Positions 11,042-18,878 of a stretch of DNA of 64,000 nt are shown one piece after another. This DNA is from Salvia splendens (lineage: Eukaryota > Streptophyta > Magnoliopsida > Lamiales > Lamiaceae): assembly GCF_004379255.2 (NCBI RefSeq), contig NW_024598720.1, positions 186,001-250,000 of the forward strand, in the 5' to 3' direction. The number at the start of each line of letters is the position of its first letter. Positions within the stretch are counted from its first letter, which is position 1. Both the position numbers and the translations under genes were made by a program. A model generated the notes under the pieces. That model ran no database searches. It was not told where the DNA came from and worked only from the letters and a program-made list of their open reading frames with translations.

Positions 11042-13360
11042 TAACAGGAAGGGTGCGTACCCAAAGAGGCTGAAGGCCCTCCTTGGTAGTCAGTGCGGTG
11101 TTGCTCTTTGTTCGGGGCGACCTCCTCGGCATCGTCGGCCGAACTGTTGCCTCCTAACCTCTCGACCCCCATGTGCAACTCCATGGGGTCTTCGTCCGCA
11201 TCCCCACAATTCTCAACATCAAATTCTCCGTTCGCCATGAGAGAGTAATATTGGTTAGTACTCATGTGGTTCTTTGCCGAGAAGAACCCACGCCCCCTTG
11301 TCAAGGCATGGCGCGCGCCTCCTCTCGGATTCCCTCGACGAGCTGGTGAGACCGAGCGCCTCGCATTAGGGGAGCCCCACTCCACGTCCATGTTCCCACG
11401 TGGTGTTGGTGGTTCGGAGGTGGGATGCAATGGGTTCCCCCGGTTCGGTGGGGACTTCCCAACCTCGGTCCCGGCCTTGAGCCCGGCATTTTGAGTTCCG
11501 GAGCTCGGTCCGCTCCCCAAAGCAGAGTCCGGCATTTTAGAGTCCGGCCTTGAGCCCGGCATTTTCGAGTTCGGTCCCTCCCAGGAAGTACCACCGATAT
11601 CCTCCCCATTTGTTTTGTTATTGTTTGGTCGATCACCGGCCTTGCCTTGCTTCTTCCCATAACGTTTCCATTCATTGGAGCTGGGGGCATTCTTCCCCGT
11701 ATCTTGCTTCCCCTTCTCGGTTTGTCTCTCGGGTTGTGACTGTTTAGGCGGGCCGTTGTGGTAGTTTCTCTTTGGCGGCCGTTCCTTCTTGCCCGTCGCA
11801 TAGCACACCTCACTTGCATGGCCGACGTGTTTACATTCTTGACAATATGATGGTATCTTGTCCCATCGGACCCGCTGCACTGTTTCTCGCCCACCAAGGT
11901 CAAGGATTATCTCTTCGGTAGGCGGTTTTGTGATGTCTATCTCGACGCAAATTCGGGCAAATGAAAGCCGAGTCTTGTTTGCCGTGACCCGAGTCTTGCT
12001 TGCCGATGGCGAATAAGGCGGATTGGTCGAAAAGATGAATGGGGAGGCCAATTAGGTTGCACCAAATTGCCGCAATGGGGGACTCGCAGTATGCATCAAA
12101 GTCCGGGGACCATTTGAAGACCCTCATCGGGTGACGGTCAATGAGCCATACGGGCGTACCCCTTGGGCCTCCAAGGATTCGGGCATAGTCTGCCAAGTCC
12201 TCGCATTGAATGAGAATATGTTTAGCATTAATGTACTTCCAACTGAATCCACACCGGAGTTTAATATTATCGAGAGTCTTTTGGATTTGCAGTCCGGTAG
12301 GGATAGAGTGAGAGAACTTACCCACAATGGCGTGTCCCATGCTCTCAGCAAGCTTTTGAGTTTCCGCTCCGGAGAAGTAGATGGCCGGGATGCCGTCGGA
12401 CACTGAAGCAAATCCAATGTTCCGAAGCTTATCCGGCTCAAAGGCTTGAGGGCCGTTAGGGTCAGTCGAGCCTTTAGGCATGTCCGCCATCGTTTTCGGC
12501 CGGCCGGGGTGGCTTGAGGTGCCTTCACCCCCGCCATGTAGCGTGTTACTCGCCGAGCCCGACGGAGTACCCTTAAGCAAGTCCGCCATCGATTTCGGCC
12601 ACGCCGAGGTCCCCGGGGTAGCTTCTACCCCCCCATGTTGAGTAACTTCATTTGGCCCTTGTGTTGCGGCATTCGCCGAGGGCTTAGGTGTATTTCCTTT
12701 TCTCTTCGGGTTGTTGTGTTCGGCTTTTCCATTCTCGGTGTGGATCTTCTCGGCACCATCGTTGTCGTTGTGTACCCTTCTCGGCTTTTCCATTCTCGGC
12801 AGTTCGGCTTTTCCTTTCTCGGTGTGGACCTTCTCGGCCTCTTCATTCTCGGTGTGGATCTTCTCGGCATCATCCATTGGCGTATCGTTGGGTGTTGGTG
12901 TTTCTCTTGTCAATACGCCCATCTCGGCACTAGGCGTGGCCTTGTTCGTTGTCTCGATAATAAGCTTTTCTCGGTTGGCGTTAGGGTTCGCCTTAGGTCG
13001 CAGCTGGCCGAGCTCCACACAATAATGTTCCGGGCTGGCCTCAAACGTAGCTCGGATCTTGCTAGTTCGTCCTCGTTCGAGAGGGGGGAAGTCCTCAAGA
13101 GATGCCCCACTCCCATTCCAAGGTGTGTGTGTGACACTTTGCATGCATCCCGAAGAGTTTTGGGGGAACTCCGGTGGTTTGTGACTGGCCGTCGGTAGGT
13201 TTCCGGCACGGAGAGGCTGCGCCGCCGCTGCATCGAGCGTTTCCACCGAGTCCAACGCTGCAAGATGAAGGATCTCATCTAGTTTTGGGTTCCTTGGTGG
13301 GGATCCAAACGATGCAACTCGTGCCATGTTAGAGGGGAAAGGGGGGGGGGGCACTTTCAA
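11041..13360 (-). pseudogene. FL1 ORF1, main part (DUF4283-like and CCHC), with deletion scar
   Basis: Downstream portion of ORF1 after the C11 tract (G11 on plus at 13341-13351). Near 11985, about 32 bp present in FL2 are replaced by 12 bp repeating nearby text (ccgagtcttg), a net loss of 20 that shifts the frame. Before the scar the domain is intact (VGKFSHSIPTGLQIQKTL, FSWKYINAKHILIQ, HPMRVFKWSPDFDAYCESP). After it come the knuckle YCQECKHVGHASEVC and the Pro/Gly/Arg-rich tail to MSTNQYYSLM and the stop overlapping ORF2. Confidence 0.87.
12718..12880 (-). repeat. Degenerate tandem repeat in ORF1 (FL1)
   Basis: Recurring units of roughly 33 bp encoding variants of AEKIHTENEE, AEKVHTEKGK and AEKIHTENGK. 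The same array stands in FL2 at about 20575-20737. It is charged and low-complexity, between the N-terminal region and the DUF4283-like domain. Confidence 0.75.
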
Positions 13361-14141
13361 GGGGGGCTTTTGTACTTGCTATCATTTTAGGCAAGTTTGC
13401 TTTTGTACCTGATGGCTTAGGTAGGAAAGGTGGATTAGTGCTTTCAAAGTCAACTTTTGTCCCAGCCTCCAGATTAGGTAGGTTTGCTTTTCCACTTTCC
13501 AATGGGGCAAGGACAGCACATGGGGCAGCTTGTGCTTCACGTGACCTAGCAAGTCTTGGCTGGGGATTGTGGAGGGAGGGGACTTCACCGGAAACGGTCA
13601 TAAGCTCGACGGCGGGAGCAGCAGTTTCCGGCGAGCCGCCTCCTTCCGGCACGGTTCTACCGTTGGGGGCATCGAACTCTTCTTCACATTCATTCCAATG
13701 CTCCACTTCCTCTTCCTTCTTATGAGGCAAGTCGGGGTCCTCCAACCTGAAAGAGAGCCCCAAGTCGAGGGACGGAGTCGCCGGGAACAGGGATCCTTTG
13801 CATTTGGAACTACCGGCCGAAGGTCCTTCCTCCTCACCGAAGTCTATCTTCTTCCTTAGTTGCTTGTCCTCGGGCATCGGAGACGGGACAAATCTCTTAC
13901 GACCATTGCCTTTGGTAGGAGGCGCCGGCGTACTTTTCCGGGCTTTGAGCTTTGCTTTAGCCATTTTTAGTTCCATGGATTTGGTCGGACGTTGAAGGGA
14001 AGCGGCCTCACCAGCTCGGAAGACCATTTGCTGATCGGAGAGGACCCGAGCTTCCTCATCCCCGGGAACATTGTCAGGCAAATGATCCGGATTTAGGGCC
14101 GGAGTGTCTCTCTTTTCGTCGGGGTCCGGCGGTTGCCCCAT
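13329..14141 (-). pseudogene. FL1 ORF1, N-terminal part upstream of the C11 tract
   Basis: The most likely start is ATG at 14141 (MGQPPDPDEKRD), chosen because L, K and N have a similar proline-rich start at this position. It contains a conserved basic block (RKSTPAPPTKGNGRKRFVPSP, PEDKQLRKKIDFGEEE) also found in K, L and N. It runs into the C11 tract and stops at 13329 in the wrong frame for the DUF4283 part. A shift of a single C would join the frames. In K the same two parts lie in one frame, so the break is probably a mutation shared with FL2. Confidence 0.8.
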
Positions 14142-14426
14142 TGTTTCGGCCAGCCGGGCGGGCTTCGGCAAGGTATAGCCAAGACGTGGAGTAGAGGTTG
14201 ACGGGAGCCGCGAGCCAAGTCCGACGTTGAAGTGGCTTTCGTCGGGGATGGGCCGGGGGTGACAGGCGGAGTGGGATTGGGAGGTGGCCGACAGGGTGGT
14301 GAGGGTGGAGGGGCGGGTGGCGACGTGAGGGATGGGTGGGTGTTTTCCGGCGATGCAATAGGGAGTTATTTTCCGGGAGGGGACTACCGTTCAAAAGCTA
14401 TAATTGCTAGAGAGAAGGGAGAGCTA

Positions 14427-14470
14427 GTAAGATCGATTTGAAAAGTGGTTATCATCAAATTCTAATGACC
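14427..14470. other. Filler between FL1 and FL2 with partial target copy
   Basis: This 44-bp stretch ends in the 17-nt text atcaaattctaatgacc (14454-14470), which recurs at 22324-22340 beyond FL2. Only 8 bp (taatgacc) match the 16-bp target duplication in H. It then runs straight into the FL2 A-tail. Confidence 0.75.
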
Positions 14471-14570
14471 TTTTTTTTTTTTTTTTTTTTTTTTTATCAA
14501 ACACCTCTACGGTGGAGGGTTCGTGGGTCCCTCATCCCTATCATTCCAAAGGCGGGTAATTACAAGGCGT

Positions 14571-14594
14571 GGCCACACCCAAAAGTGGTGTGCC
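14571..14594 (-). other. 3'-UTR stem-loop with CACTTTTGGG loop (FL2)
   Basis: On the minus strand GGCACACC and GGTGTGGCC pair (one bulged base) around ACTTTTG, so that the text CACTTTTGGG sits at the loop. The same decamer (or CACTTTCGGG) forms the loop in the ORF1-only elements with unrelated arms. Also in FL1, N, O, P and Q; M has one T fewer. Confidence 0.7.
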
Positions 14595-14606
14595 GTAACA
14601 AATCAA

Positions 14607-14653
14607 GAGTAGTATGCGGTCCAATCCCACAAGGTTCGGACCTCATCATACTC
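14607..14653 (-). other. Long imperfect hairpin in 3' UTR (FL2)
   Basis: On the minus strand GAGTATGATGAGGTCC pairs with GGACCGCATACTACTC (13 of 16 positions) around a ~15-nt loop. The arms are kept in FL1, N, O, P and Q and with substitutions in H and M. It is absent from ORF1-only elements, so it is a feature of the autonomous class. Confidence 0.65.
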
Positions 14654-14717
14654 TTTTCCAAAATACAATTAACCAAAAAGCTAGTCACTATTGTCTCCCA
14701 TCGTCTCATTATCAACT

Positions 14718-17700
14718 TTAATGCCCGTTCCCGTCAAGGTATCGGATGTGCGACACTCCCATCTCGTCCAATCTAACCAAGTCCAACAGTTCTCTCGGTG
14801 CTGAGTTGTAGTACATTCGTAGACCACTGTCTTGGACTAGCCCCATTTTCGCAAGGAAATCCGCCGCTTTGTTCCCCTCCCTGTGTATGAAGGTGGCTCG
14901 GAATTTGAGTTGGCGTTTATGAAGGGTTAGTTGCGCCACCGCTTGCCGGGCGAGTGCCGGGCCCCATCCTGTCCCATTGACCAATTTGATTGCTTGCTCT
15001 GCATCGGACTCAATCCAGATTGGTAGGGCGAGTTCTTTGGCTATATTTAGCCCGTGGAGCATGGCCAACAGCTCCGCCTCTAACGCCGAGTGTGCTTCTA
15101 GGGGTGTGCTGAAGGCGACGAGCATCTTACCCAAGTGGTCTCGAATAATCCCTCCAGCCCCTGTTCTACCGTTCGCTTCATTGTAGGAGCCATCGGTGTT
15201 GAGCTTTATCCACGGCTGGTCCGGGGGGTTCCATTTGATTGCCATGGCTAGGGGTAGCGCCCTGATTGCCGCCGCTTGAGGAATGTTGATTCCAAGTTTA
15301 ACTCCCTTCCAATGTTTCGGCTTCAAGCTTCCATTGGACATAGCATTCCGAATGAACATGTGGACCTGCCATACCACGTTTTGTGGTTTAAACTGTGTGC
15401 CTTGGTGGCGACTCCTGTTTCTCTCCGACCAGATAAACCACAGAATGAGGTATGGAGTGGCTCGGCTAAGATGTTTCTTGTTCGGCTGTTGGTACCTTCG
15501 CGCCCACACTTCGATTCTCGTTGGGATTGTATCATTGATATGGATGCGGGGGAACGGGCCTGTGAACCAACCGTCAAACTCACTCCAAACTCTGCGAGCT
15601 CCATGTCCCTGGATGAAGAGGTGTTGGAGGGACTCGGTATTCGGTCGGTGGGGGCAGCATTGGCACTTAGAGGCTAGCTCAATCTCCCGCCACTGAAGCT
15701 TCGTGTCAACCGGCACCCGATTGGAGAGAAGCCTCCAGATAAAGATGGCTATTGAGTTGGTGAGGCCTGCCTTCCAAACGTCCCCCAAACCTTGGATGAT
15801 CGGGTTTCGCCCTCGAAGTGTGTCCCATGTCGAAGCCACCGTGAAATCCCCATGTTTAGAGAGGTTCCACCTCAGGATATCCTGTTCATCATGGAGGATC
15901 GGTGTATTAATGATGCCATCGATAACATGCTGAGGGAGGCCGGCCTGATTGTGAAGAAGCTGAAGCTTGGGCACATCCCAACCCCCATTAGTAATGAACT
16001 CCGAAACCCGGGTGGTTGGTCTTCCCCTATCATCAAGACTAAATTCCCTCAGAGGGCTATTGCCAAGCCAAATGTCATCCCAGAAGTAGATGTCCCCTTG
16101 TCCCACTAGCCATCTCATGTGCGGTTGTGCGAGGGGCCATGCTCTTGAGAGCCTTCTCCACGTAGGGCTACTCCTGCTCGGCAGTCTCAAGGTGAGCGGT
16201 GTGGAGTTGGTGCAATATTTTGCCATCATGTATCTTGCCCAAAGGGAGTTTTGCTCCCGAAAGCGCCACCAAAGTTTGATATTGAAGGCGCGGAGGACCT
16301 CCATAGTTTTCCGGATCCCAAGGCCTCCTTCATCAGTGGGCCGACACATTTGTTCCCAACCAATCCAATGGGTCCGCTTCTTCTCATTCGTAGACCCCCA
16401 AAAGAATCGGGCCATTTGTTGATCAAGTTGCTTAAGGGTACCGGCCGTGGGCTCGACGGCTTGGAAGATGTGTAAGGGGATCGCTTCAAGGGTGCTCTTA
16501 ATCAACGTAAGCCTTCCTCCAAAGGATAGGTGACGGTGTGCCCATCCTGAGATCCTTCTTGCAATCTTTTCTCGTAGAAAGAGGAACATGTCCGTGCGTT
16601 TGACACCACGATAGATAGGTACTCCGAGGTAGAGGAAAGGGAAAACCCCTCTAGTGAAGCCCCCTTCCGCCTGGATCGAGTTTGCCCAATGCTCATGGGC
16701 CTCGGCAGTATAGAAATTACTCTTAGCAAGGCTGACTTGTTGGCCGGAGACTCTTTCATACTTTTCAAGACAAGCTCTTAGCCGGCGCATAGGATTTGCC
16801 GCCGCTAGGGTGAAGATGATAATGTCGTCCGCATAGGCTAGATGGCTGATCTCCATGCATCTCCGGGAGGCTTTGTACGTCATGTCCTTTTGGCCGAGGA
16901 TGAGCTTATCTAATGCTCGGGACAGGTATTCCGCAGCGATCACGAACAGAGCGGGGGAGATCGGATCTCCTTGCCGAAGTCCACGAGTTGATCTAAAGAA
17001 GCCCGCGGGTGCCCCGTTAACAAGGACCGAGAACCAGCAATACCCAATACACCTCTCCATAAGTGAAATCCATGAATCCGGGAATCCCATACGGCGTAAA
17101 ACTTTGAAGAGGAAGGGCCATTGGACCCTATCATAGGCTTTAGCCATGTCAATCTTTACTGCCACATTAGGCGCTGGGGAGCATCTAGCAAGCTCATGGA
17201 ACATTTCTTGAGCCAGAAGTGCGTTGTCGTTAAGGAGCCGACCTTTGACAAAACCACTTTGGTTTGGGGAGATGACCTGTGGGAGGAAAGGAGAGAGTCG
17301 AGAGGTGAGTACCTTGGAAATGATCTTGTTTAAAACATTGCAGAGACTGATGGGTCGGTAGTCGGTCCATGACTCCGGCGATGCCTTCTTTGGGATAAGG
17401 ACAATGCTTGTGGCCGTGATGCTCCTTGGCAGGAAGGCCCCTCTGAAGAACTGTCTGATTGCTTCCACTACCTCCGGCCCCACAATGGACCAGCAGGCTT
17501 GATAGAAGGTGGCCGAGAAGCCATCAGGTCCGGGTGCACTATCTCCGGAAATGCAAAAGGTGGCACTCCTGACCTCGTCCGCACTTGGAGCATCTGCGAT
17601 GTCAACGAACTGCTCGGCTGAGTGGACCTGCTGGATTAGGTCGAGGTCTGGGTCTTCAAGTGTCGGATTGTTGGGGGCAAGGAGTTGTTGGAAGAACTCC

Positions 17701-18878
17701 ACTGCGGACTTTTTAATCTCGGCTTCCTCGGTGAGCTCCTGCCCATTGACACGAATTGAATGGATGCGGAGACGGACCCTCTTTTGTTTCACCCAGCTTT
17801 GATAGAACCGGGTATTTTTGTCTCCCTCGGCAAGCCACCTCAAAGCTGCCTTCTGTCGCCAAAAATCTTCTTCCATTCTCAGCAAAAGGATGTACTCGGC
17901 AATGTGTTTGTTGATCGCTGTCCTGTGCTCCGGAGTCGGCCTTGCCTCGAAACTAGTTTGAGCCAGAGCAATTTCTTCCTCCTTTTCCTTTAGATTAGCA
18001 TGGATGTTCCCAAAGACCTCTTTGTTCCACTCCTTAAGGGCCTTTTTAACTCTGGCCTGCTTGATTTGAATGTTTAGGATTCCACCCGCCCCCGTGGGCT
18101 CCTCCCATGCTTTTTGCACTACGGCCATGAATCCTTCATGTCGGATCCACATGTTCTGGAACCTGAATGCCTTGGCTCCAGCGGATGTGTTCATCTTCGT
18201 GCACCTGACAAGAATTGGTCCATGGTCCGAGGCAACCCGGGGGAGATTCGTAACCCGAGTAGCCTCGAAGGTCTTAGTCCAATCCTCACTGACAAACACT
18301 CTATCCAACCTTTCAAAGAGGCCATTCTTGACCCAAGTGAATGCCGCTCCATCGAAACCAGGATCAAGCAGCCTACAGTCCTCCGTTGCTTCCGCAAAAT
18401 CAACCATCTCGGCTTGCCGGTTAGTATCACTTCCGACTCTGTCTTGGTGTGATAGAATGGTGTTGAAATCGCCACCGATGATCCAAGGTGTTCCCTCGAG
18501 AGGCCCGGCAATCTCTCTCATCTTGTCCCATAATTGATGTCGTTCAGCCCTTGTGCATTTGGCGTACACGGCTGAAATGGCCACCGGCCTAGCAAGGCGG
18601 TGGGACTTGAGGTAACCGTGAAGGATTTGTTCCGAGTCATTCTCAATATCAAAAGTGGACCCCTCTTCCGCGAACATCCAAATCTTCCCGTTCGTGTTCG
18701 AACCAATGAAGGGCAGCCCCAAGGCCTTAGAAAATCGGTCCGGGTCCGGGTGTGTGAGCGGTTCCATTATTGCAAGAAATAAAACATTATGACAATCAAT
18801 AAGTCTTTTTAGAACGTTTTGAGTGGGCGCATTCGCAATCCCCCTCACGTTCCAAAACATGAAATTGTACGACATCAT
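14718..18878 (-). CDS. LINE ORF2 polyprotein (endonuclease, reverse transcriptase, zinc finger, RNase H), intact
   Basis: 1386 aa, uninterrupted. Endonuclease ~1-235 (FWNVRG, IMEP, GGDFNTI, RLDR, ASDHGP near residue 217) nicks the target. RT ~440-760 (GPDGF near 449, AKAYDRVQ near 579, YADD near 680) primes cDNA from the nick. A zf-RVT-like cluster lies around 1070 (CQCCPHRPN...LQHLF). RNase H of RVT_3 type ~1222-1345 has TDGS Asp near 1229, EAELL Glu near 1269, ESDAEQ Asp near 1292 and NKAAD Asp near 1340. All expected catalytic residues are present. The ATG overlaps the ORF1 stop (TAATG), suggesting translation by termination-reinitiation. C-terminal RNase H is known for plant L1 elements. 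Expression is not shown by the sequence. Confidence 0.95.
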   Translation of the reverse strand: MMSYNFMFWNVRGIANAPTQNVLKRLIDCHNVLFLAIMEPLTHPDPDRFSKALGLPFIGSNTNGKIWMFAEEGSTFDIENDSEQILHGYLKSHRLARPVAISAVYAKCTRAERHQLWDKMREIAGPLEGTPWIIGGDFNTILSHQDRVGSDTNRQAEMVDFAEATEDCRLLDPGFDGAAFTWVKNGLFERLDRVFVSEDWTKTFEATRVTNLPRVASDHGPILVRCTKMNTSAGAKAFRFQNMWIRHEGFMAVVQKAWEEPTGAGGILNIQIKQARVKKALKEWNKEVFGNIHANLKEKEEEIALAQTSFEARPTPEHRTAINKHIAEYILLLRMEEDFWRQKAALRWLAEGDKNTRFYQSWVKQKRVRLRIHSIRVNGQELTEEAEIKKSAVEFFQQLLAPNNPTLEDPDLDLIQQVHSAEQFVDIADAPSADEVRSATFCISGDSAPGPDGFSATFYQACWSIVGPEVVEAIRQFFRGAFLPRSITATSIVLIPKKASPESWTDYRPISLCNVLNKIISKVLTSRLSPFLPQVISPNQSGFVKGRLLNDNALLAQEMFHELARCSPAPNVAVKIDMAKAYDRVQWPFLFKVLRRMGFPDSWISLMERCIGYCWFSVLVNGAPAGFFRSTRGLRQGDPISPALFVIAAEYLSRALDKLILGQKDMTYKASRRCMEISHLAYADDIIIFTLAAANPMRRLRACLEKYERVSGQQVSLAKSNFYTAEAHEHWANSIQAEGGFTRGVFPFLYLGVPIYRGVKRTDMFLFLREKIARRISGWAHRHLSFGGRLTLIKSTLEAIPLHIFQAVEPTAGTLKQLDQQMARFFWGSTNEKKRTHWIGWEQMCRPTDEGGLGIRKTMEVLRAFNIKLWWRFREQNSLWARYMMAKYCTNSTPLTLRLPSRSSPTWRRLSRAWPLAQPHMRWLVGQGDIYFWDDIWLGNSPLREFSLDDRGRPTTRVSEFITNGGWDVPKLQLLHNQAGLPQHVIDGIINTPILHDEQDILRWNLSKHGDFTVASTWDTLRGRNPIIQGLGDVWKAGLTNSIAIFIWRLLSNRVPVDTKLQWREIELASKCQCCPHRPNTESLQHLFIQGHGARRVWSEFDGWFTGPFPRIHINDTIPTRIEVWARRYQQPNKKHLSRATPYLILWFIWSERNRSRHQGTQFKPQNVVWQVHMFIRNAMSNGSLKPKHWKGVKLGINIPQAAAIRALPLAMAIKWNPPDQPWIKLNTDGSYNEANGRTGAGGIIRDHLGKMLVAFSTPLEAHSALEAELLAMLHGLNIAKELALPIWIESDAEQAIKLVNGTGWGPALARQAVAQLTLHKRQLKFRATFIHREGNKAADFLAKMGLVQDSGLRMYYNSAPRELLDLVRLDEMGVSHIRYLDGNGH

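Larger units (their letters stand above)
3961..14426 (-). mobile_element. Near-full-length autonomous LINE FL1, interrupted by copy C
   Basis: Minus strand. A-tail at 3961-3999 (39 T on plus), 3' UTR 4000-4220, ORF2 in two parts (4221-6217 and 8858-11041), ORF1 11041-14141, leader to ~14426 ending in the conserved pyrimidine motif (TAGAGAGAAGGGAGAGC on plus). ORF1-only element C sits inside ORF2 between 19-bp duplications. Coding text is almost identical to FL2, but the 5' leader differs completely upstream of ~14223. Lesions are one extra G at ~5050, a scar at ~11985 and the C11 frame break in ORF1. Confidence 0.88.

Noticed and set aside
12718..12880. CRISPR-like short repeats
   Set aside because: Units are ~33 bp, degenerate, in frame inside ORF1, without unique spacers; this is a protein-coding tandem repeat in a plant LINE.
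18070..18537. Plus-strand open frames opposite ORF2 (also e.g. 5594-5926, 16090-16422, 59509-59841, 10233-10700)
   Set aside because: They recur wherever ORF2 occurs, are antisense to conserved domains, and have no family features; they are shadows of the minus-strand coding sequence.
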